From: Cuneatibacter sp. NSJ-177
GTDB taxonomy: Bacteria > Bacillota > Clostridia > Lachnospirales > Lachnospiraceae
Assembly (NCBI RefSeq): GCF_022867805.1
Contig: NZ_JALIFO010000007.1
Coordinates: 1 to 64,000, forward strand
Length of the DNA stretch: 64,000 nucleotides
Direction: 5' to 3'
Both the position numbers and the translations under genes were made by a program. The notes below the pieces were generated by a model, which saw nothing but the letters and a program-made list of their open reading frames with translations, was not told the DNA's origin and made no database searches. Positions 1 through 7,288 of the stretch are shown in pieces. How positions within the stretch are numbered: position 1 is the first letter of the stretch; every line of letters begins with the position of its first letter.

Positions 1-117
1 TTTGTACTTACCGTAATGTTCGAGATATTTCTCGTCGATTCCTGCGGTCTTTGCGATTTCGGAAATCGGCTGCATTTCAGTCTCCTGCGCAATTTCGATG
101 TCGGATTTGTAGCCCAT
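1..117 (-). CDS. fhs: Formate-tetrahydrofolate ligase, N-terminal fragment (runs off window)
   Basis: The minus strand encodes 39 residues beginning MGYKSDIEIAQ and containing EIAKTAGI and LEHYGKYK, which is the characteristic N-terminus of formate-tetrahydrofolate ligase. The enzyme makes 10-formyl-THF from formate, THF and ATP in the cytosol for one-carbon and purine metabolism and for the Wood-Ljungdahl methyl branch. The start ATG at 117-115 follows a GGAGAAGAAG ribosome-binding site. The leader carries a ZTP riboswitch (next entry), which fits this gene. Only the first few percent of the protein is inside the window, so integrity cannot be judged. Confidence 0.88.
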   Translation of the reverse strand, partial: MGYKSDIEIAQETEMQPISEIAKTAGIDEKYLEHYGKYK

Positions 118-162
118 AACTCTTCTTCTCCTTTACCTATTGGATTCCGCCTTGGAGTAAAA

Positions 163-262
163 AAGGCACCATTTGAGATAGTTCAAATGATGCCCAGACG
201 GTCGGCTTTTTTACGATCTTGACCCACTGTGGTACTCCACATTTCTCCGTCAGGTATCAAAA
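163..262 (-). promoter_or_regulatory. ZTP (pfl motif) riboswitch with intrinsic terminator upstream of fhs
   Basis: On the minus strand the leader contains the block GCCGACCGTCTGGGCA (206-191), which matches the most conserved segment of the pfl/ZTP riboswitch, preceded by a paired GTGG..CCAC region. It overlaps a hairpin (GGCATCATTTGA pairing with TCAAATGGTGCC, 194-165) followed by six T residues, i.e. a terminator. Binding of ZTP/ZMP, which signals 10-formyl-THF shortage, is expected to stop the terminator forming and turn fhs on. The family assignment is by motif recognition; the fold was not computed. Confidence 0.85.
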
Positions 263-278
263 TCGTTTTGATGGGATC

Positions 279-307
279 ATATTATCATATTCCAAACACT
301 TTGTCAA
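279..307 (-). promoter_or_regulatory. Sigma-A promoter of fhs
   Basis: Minus-strand TTGACA (307-302), a 17-nt spacer and TAATAT (284-279) sit just upstream of the ZTP riboswitch, at the right distance to start its transcript. Confidence 0.8.
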
Positions 308-415
308 GAATATATCATATGCGTCACAATATCATCCGGAACCGACTAAAAAGCGACGAACGTCTAAAAAAAAGTTAAAAAATCGGGCAAAAAACAAAAG
401 ATAACAAACCCTGTT

Positions 416-1363
416 TTATTTCGTCGTATCCGCCGCCTCCCGGCAAATCTTCTGCCAGTCAGAATCGCTGACCTCGCCCTTCGTGTACAGGCTGTAAGCA
501 GAATCCCCGGTCTTCCAGGCCGCCAGGCGGACTCCATTTTCCGCTGACTGAATCGTAATCTCGATTTTTTCATCGTCGTATTCCGCTTCAATCTTTTCGG
601 AATCCGCTTTCCACTCTTCCTCCACGCCGGGATCAACGCTTCCCGCCGCGCCGCGGAACTGATACTCACAGTCTTTCCAGATGAACCGGATCTCAGCGGT
701 ATTTTCCCCCACAATGTAGTAGGTAACGTCATCGCTGTTGTCCGGCTCTGCTATCCGCACGCCAAGGGCAGACAGCCCCTCGCGGTTCTCCACCTGCTTT
801 CTCGGGTTTGCGCCTCCGGCTTCGGTGATCGCAATCAGCTCTTCCACTAGTTTTTGAATGGCTTCCTCCTCGACTTCCGAGGACGTATATAAAGAATAGG
901 TGGATGTCTCATCTGCCCATAGCGCCAGGCGTCCGCCGCTTGCCGTCGTCCGGATCTGCGCAGTTGTGTCCGCTCCGGATACACTCAGCGTCTCCCCCTG
1001 GAAATTCTCGTAGACGCCGGAGATATCCTCGCTGCCCGCTGCGCCGCGGAAGCTGTAGTGGGCTCCGTTCAGGATAAAATTCACCTCGGCAACGGTATCC
1101 GCGATGATATAGTATTCCACATTTTCCGCCCCTTCTGGCACTCCCAGGGCAGCTTTCAGCGCCGCAAAGTCATCCAGCCCCTGGACCTGCTGCATCGGAT
1201 TCACCACTGCGACCGTGGTAGCCGCCGTCGGCGCCTCGGTTGCGGCCTGCGCCGGCGCCTGCGAAAACTGAACCGTCTCCCCGTCGCTGGCTCCGCTCTG
1301 GCAGCCGGAGAAAGCCAAAGCCGCCGCCAGCACGCCTGCCAATAGAATCTGGTTTTTTTTCAT
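416..1363 (-). CDS. Secreted lipoprotein with two internally repeated domains, unknown function
   Basis: A 315-residue protein. Its N-terminal signal ends in a lipobox (AFSGC), so it is expected to be lipid-anchored outside the cell membrane. After a low-complexity Ala/Thr linker come two copies of one domain of about 115 residues. Shared segments are YYII and YYIV near each start, FRGAAGS in each middle, and AYSLYT or STYSLYT near each end. The start is placed at 1363 because GGGAGGAA lies 6 nt upstream; a longer frame reaches 1378 but has no such site. Its own promoter is visible at 1398-1426. The family is not recognised; it resembles small surface lipoproteins common in Clostridia. Confidence 0.8.
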   Translation of the reverse strand: MKKNQILLAGVLAAALAFSGCQSGASDGETVQFSQAPAQAATEAPTAATTVAVVNPMQQVQGLDDFAALKAALGVPEGAENVEYYIIADTVAEVNFILNGAHYSFRGAAGSEDISGVYENFQGETLSVSGADTTAQIRTTASGGRLALWADETSTYSLYTSSEVEEEAIQKLVEELIAITEAGGANPRKQVENREGLSALGVRIAEPDNSDDVTYYIVGENTAEIRFIWKDCEYQFRGAAGSVDPGVEEEWKADSEKIEAEYDDEKIEITIQSAENGVRLAAWKTGDSAYSLYTKGEVSDSDWQKICREAADTTK

Positions 1364-1397
1364 GCTCGTTCCTCCCAAAGTATTCGTTGTCTATTCC

Positions 1398-1426
1398 CTT
1401 ATAGTATATCCGTCCGCTTTTGTCAA
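1398..1426 (-). promoter_or_regulatory. Promoter of the duplicated-domain lipoprotein
   Basis: Minus-strand TTGACA (1426-1421), a 17-nt spacer and TATAAG (1403-1398), about 35 nt before the start codon. It indicates the lipoprotein is transcribed separately from serS. Confidence 0.75.
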
Positions 1427-1448
1427 GCCGGTTTCCGTATTTATCTGC

Positions 1449-1500
1449 GAAAGGAAGCTTCCTTATAATAAGGAAGCTTCGCAAAAAAGGGCGGCCCGCC
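1449..1500 (-). terminator. serS 3' hairpins, probable terminator
   Basis: Two structures follow serS on the minus strand. One is a short GC-rich hairpin (GGCG/CGCC, 1500-1490) followed by TTTTTT (1488-1483), consistent with an intrinsic terminator. The other is a long, nearly perfect inverted repeat built on GAAGCTTCCTTAT (1480-1453) just downstream. Which of the two ends the serS transcript cannot be told from sequence. Confidence 0.55.
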
Positions 1501-1555
1501 AAAAGAGCTGCGGAACCGGCCCAGGATCCCATAGCTTTTGGTTTCCATAAACAGC

Positions 1556-2836
1556 TTATTGGATTTTCTCCATACCGCCCATATAAGGACGCAATGCTTC
1601 CGGGATGTTCACGGTTCCGTCGGCATTCAGATTATTCTCCAGGAAAGCGATCAGCATCCGGGGCGGAGCGACCACCGTGTTGTTCAGCGTGTGAGCCAGG
1701 TATTTCTTTCCATCCGCTCCGGCTACGCGGATCTTCAGGCGGCGCGCCTGGGCGTCGCCCAGATTGGAGCAGCTTCCAACCTCAAAATACTTTTTCTGAC
1801 GGGGAGACCAGGCTTCCACGTCCACGGATTTCACTTTCAGGTCGGCCAGATCGCCGGAGCAGCACTCCAGGGTCCGAACCGGAATATCCAGGGAACGGAA
1901 CAGATCCACCGTGTTCTGCCACAGCTTGTCAAACCACATCTTGCTCTCCTCCGGCTTGCAGATTACGATCATCTCCTGTTTTTCAAACTGGTGGATCCGG
2001 TAGACGCCGCGCTCTTCAATGCCATGAGCCCCTTTCTCCTTCCGGAAACAGGGCGAGTAGCTGGTCAGAGTGTACGGAAGGTTTTCTTCCGGGTTTACGG
2101 TATCAATAAATTTTCCGATCATGGAGTGCTCGCTGGTCCCGATCAGATACAAATCCTCACCTTCAATTTTGTACATCATGGCGTCCATCTCGTCAAAGCT
2201 CATGACGCCGGTTACCACGTCGCTGCGGATCATAAAAGGCGGCACGCAGTAGGTGAAGCCGCGGCCAATCATGAAATCTCTGGCATAGGAGATCACCGCC
2301 GAATGGAGCCTTGCAATATCTCCCATCAGATAATAGAACCCGTTCCCGGCCACCTTTCTGGCACTGTCTAAGTCAAGCCCCTGGAACCGCTCCATGATCT
2401 CCGCGTGATAGGGAATCTCAAAATCCGGCACAACCGGTTCGCCGAAGCGCTTCACCTCGACGTTCTCGCTGTCGTCCCGGCCGATCGGCACCGAAGGATC
2501 AATGATATTCGGGATCGTCATCATGATCTTCCTGATCTTCTCTTCCACTTCCTTTTCCCGCTGGGTCAGCTCGTCTACCCGACCGGCGTTGGCGGCAACC
2601 TGTACCTTCACCGCCTCAGCTTCCTCCCGTTTTCCCTGACCCATCAGGGCTCCGATCTGCTTAGAAAGCTTATTGCGGTCCGCGCGAAGGGCTTCCACTT
2701 CCTTCTTTATGTCCCGGTTCTCCTGATCCAGGGCAATGACTTCGTCCACCAGCGGCAGCTTCCGGTCTTGGAATTTATTCCGGATATTCTGCTTCACCGC
2801 CTCCGGGTTCTCCCGTAAAAATTTGATGTCTAACAT
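1556..2836 (-). CDS. serS: Seryl-tRNA synthetase
   Basis: A 426-residue cytosolic class II aminoacyl-tRNA synthetase that charges tRNA-Ser. It shows the long N-terminal coiled-coil arm (roughly residues 30-100, rich in Glu/Lys/Arg heptads) followed by the catalytic domain with TSEH, the class II motif 2 region around CFRKEKGAHG and FEKQE, and motif 3 around NNTVVAPPRMLIAFLEN. Length is normal. The start at 2836 is chosen because AGGAGG lies 6 nt upstream. A T-box leader precedes it, the normal control of this gene in Firmicutes. Confidence 0.97.
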   Translation of the reverse strand: MLDIKFLRENPEAVKQNIRNKFQDRKLPLVDEVIALDQENRDIKKEVEALRADRNKLSKQIGALMGQGKREEAEAVKVQVAANAGRVDELTQREKEVEEKIRKIMMTIPNIIDPSVPIGRDDSENVEVKRFGEPVVPDFEIPYHAEIMERFQGLDLDSARKVAGNGFYYLMGDIARLHSAVISYARDFMIGRGFTYCVPPFMIRSDVVTGVMSFDEMDAMMYKIEGEDLYLIGTSEHSMIGKFIDTVNPEENLPYTLTSYSPCFRKEKGAHGIEERGVYRIHQFEKQEMIVICKPEESKMWFDKLWQNTVDLFRSLDIPVRTLECCSGDLADLKVKSVDVEAWSPRQKKYFEVGSCSNLGDAQARRLKIRVAGADGKKYLAHTLNNTVVAPPRMLIAFLENNLNADGTVNIPEALRPYMGGMEKIQ

Positions 2837-2925
2837 AACGAACCTCCTCATTCTATTTCATTGTAATAAAAATCGATCCTTGCGTGCGCTTCCATAGCGG
2901 AGCGTTTTTCATTTCCTATAAAATG

Positions 2926-3145
2926 AAAAAGAGTTCTCCCCCCATATGGGACGGAGAACTCCGCGTTGCCACCCAAGTTGCCGGTAACCGGCCACCTCAC
3001 ATGCGCTGTACGGGGCGCTCCCCTCCGGCTTTTCGCCGGCTGCTCGGAAAAGTGGAACAAGACGTCTCGCCGCCGGTTCGCACCAACCACCGGTTCTCTG
3101 AACGGCTCTCCCGTCTCTTAGCTTTCCTCAAACGCATTTTCAATA
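2926..3145 (-). promoter_or_regulatory. T-box leader of serS
   Basis: The minus strand upstream of serS contains the T-box core GGGTGGCAACGCGG (2974-2961) and a terminator hairpin GAGTTCTCC/GGAGAACTC (2961-2931) with five following T residues; the T-box and terminator stem compete for the same bases. Upstream are stem I-like elements with AGAGA/GAGAGCCG and paired GGTT/AACC segments. Uncharged tRNA-Ser should stabilise the antiterminator. TCC (near 3042) and AGC triplets are both candidates for the specifier; I could not decide between them. Confidence 0.88.
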
Positions 3146-3219
3146 TCATTACCGTATTACCGGCCATTTTGTCCAAATATGGAATAAATTATACCTCCTG
3201 GACGAGAAAAAAACAAGTC

Positions 3220-3543
3220 CTAAAACAGGGAGACCACAACACATGCTTTTATATTTTTGATGGGAAATCCGCAGGCAGATGCTTCGAATAGTCCCTTAAC
3301 GGGAACGCCTCTTACGTTTTTTTGGACCCCATAGGCAAACAGCGCAAGCGCAAGCAGGTCAAAAAGTGCAAGCACCGTATCTTTTAAATAGTACCCTTGC
3401 CAAAATAAGACGATCGTAAGGACAATAAAACAGGTGAGAAGACTTACGTTGATCCCAATATAAAGAATTTGCTTCTTGTTATTCAACCGTTCTCCCAATA
3501 TTGTTTCTATGATTCCACCGAAATATTCCATAAGAAATTCCAT
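3220..3543 (-). CDS. Small two-helix membrane protein, unknown function
   Basis: A 107-residue protein. Two hydrophobic stretches (about residues 28-50 and 58-72) predict two membrane helices with a short loop, followed by a Lys/Cys-containing tail. The start is supported by a GAGGGGG ribosome-binding site five bases before ATG. It sits between the serS T-box and the tRNA-Arg gene. The family is not recognised. No promoter is obvious in the 30 bases that separate it from the tRNA terminator. Confidence 0.6.
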   Translation of the reverse strand: MEFLMEYFGGIIETILGERLNNKKQILYIGINVSLLTCFIVLTIVLFWQGYYLKDTVLALFDLLALALFAYGVQKNVRGVPVKGLFEASACGFPIKNIKACVVVSLF

Positions 3544-3574
3544 CTAATCCCCCTCTCATCATAGACGGCAAAAT

Positions 3575-3619
3575 ATTTTAAAAAACGCCGAAAACCTTTC
3601 TCTCAAAAGTTTCGGCGTA
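3575..3619 (-). terminator. Terminator of the original tRNA-Arg transcript
   Basis: On the minus strand, ACGCCGAAAC...GTTTTCGGCGT forms a hairpin followed by a T-rich run. It lies just past the 3' end of the tRNA-Arg half-gene, so it was probably the terminator of that tRNA before the ICE inserted. Now it serves only the transcript that enters from the ICE side. Confidence 0.75.
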
Positions 3620-3627
3620 ATCTTTCG

Positions 3628-3669
3628 TGTTCCCGAGGTGATTCGAACACCCGACCTACCGCTTAGGAG
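3628..3669 (-). pseudogene. 3' half of the disrupted tRNA-Arg(CCT); left attachment site attL
   Basis: The minus strand carries the anticodon-loop end, variable loop, T arm (GGGTG TTCGAAT CACCT) and acceptor 3' strand CGGGAAC plus discriminator A of a tRNA. Joined to the 5' half at 45888-45846 across the shared core CCGCTTAGGAG it makes a complete tRNA-Arg(CCT). All seven acceptor pairs form, one of them a G-T wobble, and the anticodon stem is CCGC/GCGG. To the right of the core the sequence becomes unrelated ICE DNA, so this is attL (core 3659-3669). Confidence 0.9.
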
Positions 3670-3805
3670 TATGGCTTACCATGTGATACACGGTTCGGAT
3701 GTAACTTCCAATATCATCCCTTACGCAGAATGACTTGTAGTAAACGAACTTTATGGTGCAAAACACCTATTCTGACGCAGTTTTATGTGTCCGTTGGGTG
3801 GTCCT

Positions 3806-3825
3806 ATTAGCAAATTCTTAGCAAG
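3806..3825 (+). promoter_or_regulatory. Left-end repeats TTAGCAAA/TTAGCAAG, probable integrase arm-type sites
   Basis: Two copies of a TTAGCAA-containing decamer (3806-3815 and 3817-3825) lie about 140 bp inside attL. Three more copies lie inside attR. Tyrosine integrases of ICEs bind short repeats of this kind at both ends with their N-terminal domain. Inferred from position and repetition only. Confidence 0.55.
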
Positions 3826-3907
3826 AGGACACCCCGCCAAAGCCGATTGCTACTGCCATTCTTCACTCCCTTAGTCAAAATGACAAGGCAAATACATGGA
3901 GGTTACT

Positions 3908-4105
3908 ATGGACAAGAAAGAGAAAAAGTCACTGCCGGAACCGCGCACATACACCGTGGAACAGATTGCAGCCATGCTCAACATTGGCCGCACAACCGCA
4001 TATCAGCTCGTCAAGCAGGAGGAGTTCAGGATCGTCCGCATAGGCAATGCGATCCGCGTTTCAAAGAAATCTTTTGACGAGTGGCTGGAAAGTTTGGAAT
4101 TGTGA
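3908..4105 (+). CDS. Excisionase-like helix-turn-helix protein, left-end paralog
   Basis: A 65-residue protein with a MerR/excisionase-type winged helix: YTVEQIAAMLNIGRTTAYQLV followed by the wing IVRIGNAIRVSKKSF and DEWL. It is clearly paralogous to the Xis next to the integrase at 43911-44117 (same IGRT.AY, IVRIGNAIR and SFDEWL blocks). The start at 3908 is preferred to an in-frame ATG at 3896 because GGAGGT lies five bases before it and itself overlaps the earlier ATG. Followed by a strong terminator, so it is a single-gene unit. It likely binds DNA at the left end as excisionase or regulator. Confidence 0.82.
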   Translation: MDKKEKKSLPEPRTYTVEQIAAMLNIGRTTAYQLVKQEEFRIVRIGNAIRVSKKSFDEWLESLEL

Positions 4106-4115
4106 ATATCGCAAG

Positions 4116-4152
4116 AAACGCCGTAGGCTCAAAAACCTATGGCGTTTTTTTA
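4116..4152 (+). terminator. Terminator after the left-end excisionase-like gene
   Basis: AACGCC(G)TAGG pairs with CCTATGGCGTT around a short A-rich loop and is followed by seven T residues. Confidence 0.85.
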
Positions 4153-4176
4153 TACCCATTTTGAAGGAGGCTGGCA

Positions 4177-4698
4177 ATGAAACTGACAGAAGCAGAAATG
4201 AGGATGGTGTTTCAGATTGAAAGTACCAATCAGAACGCTGCCCTGAATGAGATTTACATGACATGGCGCTATGCGCCGAACCAGGCAGTAAAAGAAACGG
4301 CGGAAAGCCTTCTGGACAAGCTCCGCCCACTGTCGGATCAGGAGTGTATGGATTTGATCCGCAAGGTGCAGGCCGAATACCGTCTGCCGGAGAAAGCCCG
4401 CACCATCGGGGAAATGCTGGCAGAGGCCAGACAGCAATCCGGGGCGCAGAAGTTATCCGGCCATGACATTATGGCTTTGGAGCGTTTCGACCCGGCGACC
4501 AGACACATGATCGTCTTTGATGTTCTTACCCATGACTCGCCTGTTGGCTGGAAGGGTGAGAAAATGCGCCTGTTCCTGACCGACACCGGATACAGCAAGG
4601 CTTTGGAAAATCAGGAAAAGGGGCATATCAAAATCCGTAACCATGCGAAGGTGCTTTCCGGCGATCTCCACTATGACCATAAAGACCGTGAGAGGTAG
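4177..4698 (+). CDS. Conserved ICE protein; N-terminus resembles transposon-transfer-assisting (TTRAP) proteins
   Basis: A 173-residue soluble protein with GAAGGAGG 7 nt before ATG. The first half (helical, ending in ESLLDKLRPLSDQECMDLI) resembles the short TTRAP family found in clostridial conjugative transposons. The second half, from about residue 95, is a mixed alpha/beta region with RHMIVFDVLTHD and a charged C-terminus that I do not recognise. It is first in the leftward block leading to the conjugation genes. Function is unknown; the family link is tentative. Confidence 0.6.
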   Translation: MKLTEAEMRMVFQIESTNQNAALNEIYMTWRYAPNQAVKETAESLLDKLRPLSDQECMDLIRKVQAEYRLPEKARTIGEMLAEARQQSGAQKLSGHDIMALERFDPATRHMIVFDVLTHDSPVGWKGEKMRLFLTDTGYSKALENQEKGHIKIRNHAKVLSGDLHYDHKDRER

Positions 4699-4868
4699 CC
4701 GCCCCCCAAATGTATCAAAATCAGTTGGATATCTTCTGTTTCTTCCTCCGTGGCTTGCGTTCTGAACAGGACGTGGATGTTTTCCCATGCGGGAGGCTAT
4801 GAAGGCGTACAGACAGATAAACCGCTCAAAATCAACACTTTTTATTTTCACAGGAAGGAGGTGCGAAG

Positions 4869-5765
4869 ATGGCTGTTTTTCGTATTGAAAAGACCCGTGA
4901 TTATACGGTCATGTCGAACCATCACTTAAAAGATCGGACGCTGACCCTGAAATCCAAGGGGCTGCTGTCCATGATGTTGTCGCTCCCTGACGAGTGGAAT
5001 TACACCACCAGAGGTCTTGCGGCGATCTGCCGGGAAGGTGTGGACAGCATCGGTGCGGCATTGAAGGAGTTGGAAACCCACGGGTATATCCGGCGCACCC
5101 AGCTTCGGGATGAAAAAGGCAAGATCACGGATACCGAGTATGTCATTTACGAAATGCCTCAGTGCGAGCCGCCGTCAAGCCCAGGTACGCCTTTACCGGG
5201 TACGGCAAAGCCATATACGGAAAACCCGGATATGGGTATCCCGGATACGGCGGAACCGTGTACGGAAAACCCCGCACAATTAAATACTAATCAAACAAAG
5301 ACTGATTTATCAAGTACGGAACTATCAAATCCTATCCCATCAAATCCCCCTACCTCCGCAGGGGTAAGGATGGGAACGGATCGGATGGGAGCCAGAGAAT
5401 GTTATCGTGAAGTGATTTTGGATAACATCGAGTACAGCTATCTGGTGCAGGACAGCCATATCGACCGTGAGCAGCTTGACGAGATCGTTGACCTGATCGT
5501 GGACACCGTATGTTCTGCCCGCAAAGTCATCCGCATTGCCGGAGACGATTATCCAGCAGAGGTGGTAAAGTCCCGGTTTATGAAGCTGGACAGTTCCCAT
5601 GTTCAGTATGTTATGGACTGCATGAAGGACAACACCACCTATGTCCGCAATATCAAGAAATACCTTCTGGCGGCACTGTATAACGCCCCGACCACCATCA
5701 ACAGCTACTATTCTTCCCTGGTGCAGCACGATATGTACGGGGACGGGCAAAGGGGGCGAGGCTAA
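4869..5765 (+). CDS. DUF6017-type replication/HTH protein of the ICE
   Basis: A 298-residue protein. Residues 1-95 form a winged-helix domain typical of replication-initiator-like proteins (FRIEKTRDYTVMSNHHL, KGLLSMMLSLP, LAAICREGVDSIGAAL, GYIRR). A Pro/Thr-rich linker with repeated GTA/ENPD segments (about 100-160) follows. The C-terminal domain (YREVILDNIEY to the end) is the DUF6017 type common in Tn1549-like elements. A role in element replication or copy control is inferred from the family. GGAGG lies 9 nt before ATG. Stop and the next start (PcfB) are adjacent, so the two are co-translated. Confidence 0.75.
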   Translation: MAVFRIEKTRDYTVMSNHHLKDRTLTLKSKGLLSMMLSLPDEWNYTTRGLAAICREGVDSIGAALKELETHGYIRRTQLRDEKGKITDTEYVIYEMPQCEPPSSPGTPLPGTAKPYTENPDMGIPDTAEPCTENPAQLNTNQTKTDLSSTELSNPIPSNPPTSAGVRMGTDRMGARECYREVILDNIEYSYLVQDSHIDREQLDEIVDLIVDTVCSARKVIRIAGDDYPAEVVKSRFMKLDSSHVQYVMDCMKDNTTYVRNIKKYLLAALYNAPTTINSYYSSLVQHDMYGDGQRGRG

Positions 5766-6257
5766 ATGCAGGAGGAAGTAACGCGGGGCGCCGTAACGCT
5801 CATTGTTGACGGAGCCAAGCTAAGTGAGCAGGTCTTTGAAAAGGCCGTCAAAAAGTTCCTGGAGGAAATCCAGAAAAGCCAGAAACCCAAAATCTACCGC
5901 GGCAGGCAGAGTCTTAAACAACTTGCCAGCCAGAACGCCGGTCTTGCCAATATCGAGATCAGTGACAAGAATATCAAGGCCTTCTCCCGTGTGGCGAAGA
6001 AATACCATGTGGATTTTGCCTTGAAGAAGGACACCACTGCAGAGCAGCCCCGTTACCTGGTCTTTTTCAAAAGCCGGGATGCGGACGCCATCACAGCGGC
6101 ATTTCAGGAGTTTGCCAGCCGGAAAATGAGCCGTGAGGAAAAGCCCTCCATCCGGGAGCGGCTGACCCAGGCGAAGGAACAGGCGGCGGAGAAAACGGAA
6201 CACCGCACCATTGACCGGGAAAAAGTAAAGGTCAAAGATCGGAGCGTGCAGAGATGA
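5766..6257 (+). CDS. pcfB: PcfB-family relaxosome accessory protein
   Basis: A 163-residue protein of the PcfB/DUF3801 family, recognisable by the N-terminal VTRGAVTLIVDGAKLSEQVFEKAV and the central KQLASQNAGL...FSRVAKKYHVDFALKKD. PcfB links the relaxase-DNA complex to the VirD4 coupling protein in Gram-positive conjugation. It directly follows the DUF6017 gene with no gap and overlaps the VirD4 start by four bases. Its C-terminus carries KPSIRERLTQAKEQAAEK, a tag shared with two other ICE proteins (see findings). Confidence 0.88.
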   Translation: MQEEVTRGAVTLIVDGAKLSEQVFEKAVKKFLEEIQKSQKPKIYRGRQSLKQLASQNAGLANIEISDKNIKAFSRVAKKYHVDFALKKDTTAEQPRYLVFFKSRDADAITAAFQEFASRKMSREEKPSIRERLTQAKEQAAEKTEHRTIDREKVKVKDRSVQR

Positions 6258-7200
6258 ATATGAAAAAATTGTTTTTGCTGAACCTTCCGTATCTTCTGTT
6301 CGTGTATCCCTTCGATAAGCTGGCACAGGCTTTCCGGCTTGCGCCCGGCGCTGACCTCTCCGGCAAGCTGCTCTCCATCGGAGACGGCTTCACGGCAGCA
6401 TTTTCCTCCCCGTGGCTCAGTTTCCAGCCAACGGACCTTCTGATCGGCATAGCCGGTGCGGTGGTCCTTCGCATGGCGGTCTACCTGAAAGGCAAAAACG
6501 CCAAGAAATACCGCCACGGAATCGAGTATGGTTCTGCCCGCTGGGGTACGGCGGCAGATATCGCTCCCTACATGGATAAGGACTTTTTCCAGAACATCCC
6601 TATGACGCAGACGGAGCGGATTACGATGGCGAGCCGTCCAAAGCAGCCGAAGTATGCCAGAAACAAAAACATTCTGGTGATCGGCGGTTCCGGCAGCGGC
6701 AAGACGCGGTTCTTCTGCAAGCCATCTCTGCTGCAAGCCCATTCGTCCTATGTCTGCACCGATCCGAAAGGGACCTTGCTGCCGGAGATCGGCACTTTCC
6801 TGGAACGGAAGAAATACCGTATCAAATGCCTCAACCTGATAAACTTCCGAAAATCCATGAAATACAATCCGCTGGCTTATATCCGATCAGAGAAAGATAT
6901 CTTAAAGCTGGTGAACGCCCTGATTATGAACACGAAGGGCGAAGGCGAAAAATCTTCGGAAGATTTCTGGGTCAAAGCAGAACGCCTCTATTATTCCGCA
7001 CTGATCGGCTACATCTGGTATGAGGCCACGGAGGAAGAAAAGAACTTCATCACACTTCTGGACCTTATCAATGCCAGTGAAGCCAGAGAGGATGACGAAA
7101 CTTATCAAAGCCCGGTGGACCTGCTCTTTTCTCAGTTGGAGGAACGGGAGCCGGACCACTTTGCCGTCAAGCAGTACCGCAAATTCAAGATGGCGGCGGG
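6254..7200 (+). pseudogene. VirD4/TraG-type coupling protein, 5' part (interrupted by nested element)
   Basis: Encodes about the first 316 residues of the type IV coupling ATPase that feeds the relaxase-DNA complex to the secretion channel. Visible are two N-terminal membrane segments (about 6-22 and 62-78), EYGSARWG, and Walker A GGSGSGKT (144-151). The remainder of the gene resumes at 15155. The break falls in codon Gly316: GG at 7199-7200 and again at 15155-15156. Rejoining the two parts gives MAAGKTLKSILIS, a natural coupling-protein sequence. The frame stays open through the junction into the recombinase, giving one 973-codon chimeric ORF. Confidence 0.9.
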
Positions 7201-7201
7201 T

Positions 7202-7261
7202 GTTGTATGCTCTAAAAGACTTCTTAATCAAGCGGTTGGGAAGTCTCTTAGAACACACAAC
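7202..7261. repeat. 22-bp imperfect inverted repeat at the left end of the nested element
   Basis: The arm 7202-7223 and the reverse complement of 7240-7261 agree at most positions (shared GTTGT, TCTAA, AGACTTC), with a 16-nt spacer. It lies between the recombination junction and the recombinase start codon, so it is likely the recombinase's own binding site, possibly also an operator for its gene. Confidence 0.7.
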
Positions 7262-7288
7262 CTAAAACCGAAGAAAGGAGCGCAAGTT

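Noticed and set aside
2848-3090. Open frame of 80 codons upstream of serS on the minus strand.
   Set aside because: It coincides with the T-box leader and its residues reflect RNA stems, not a protein family.
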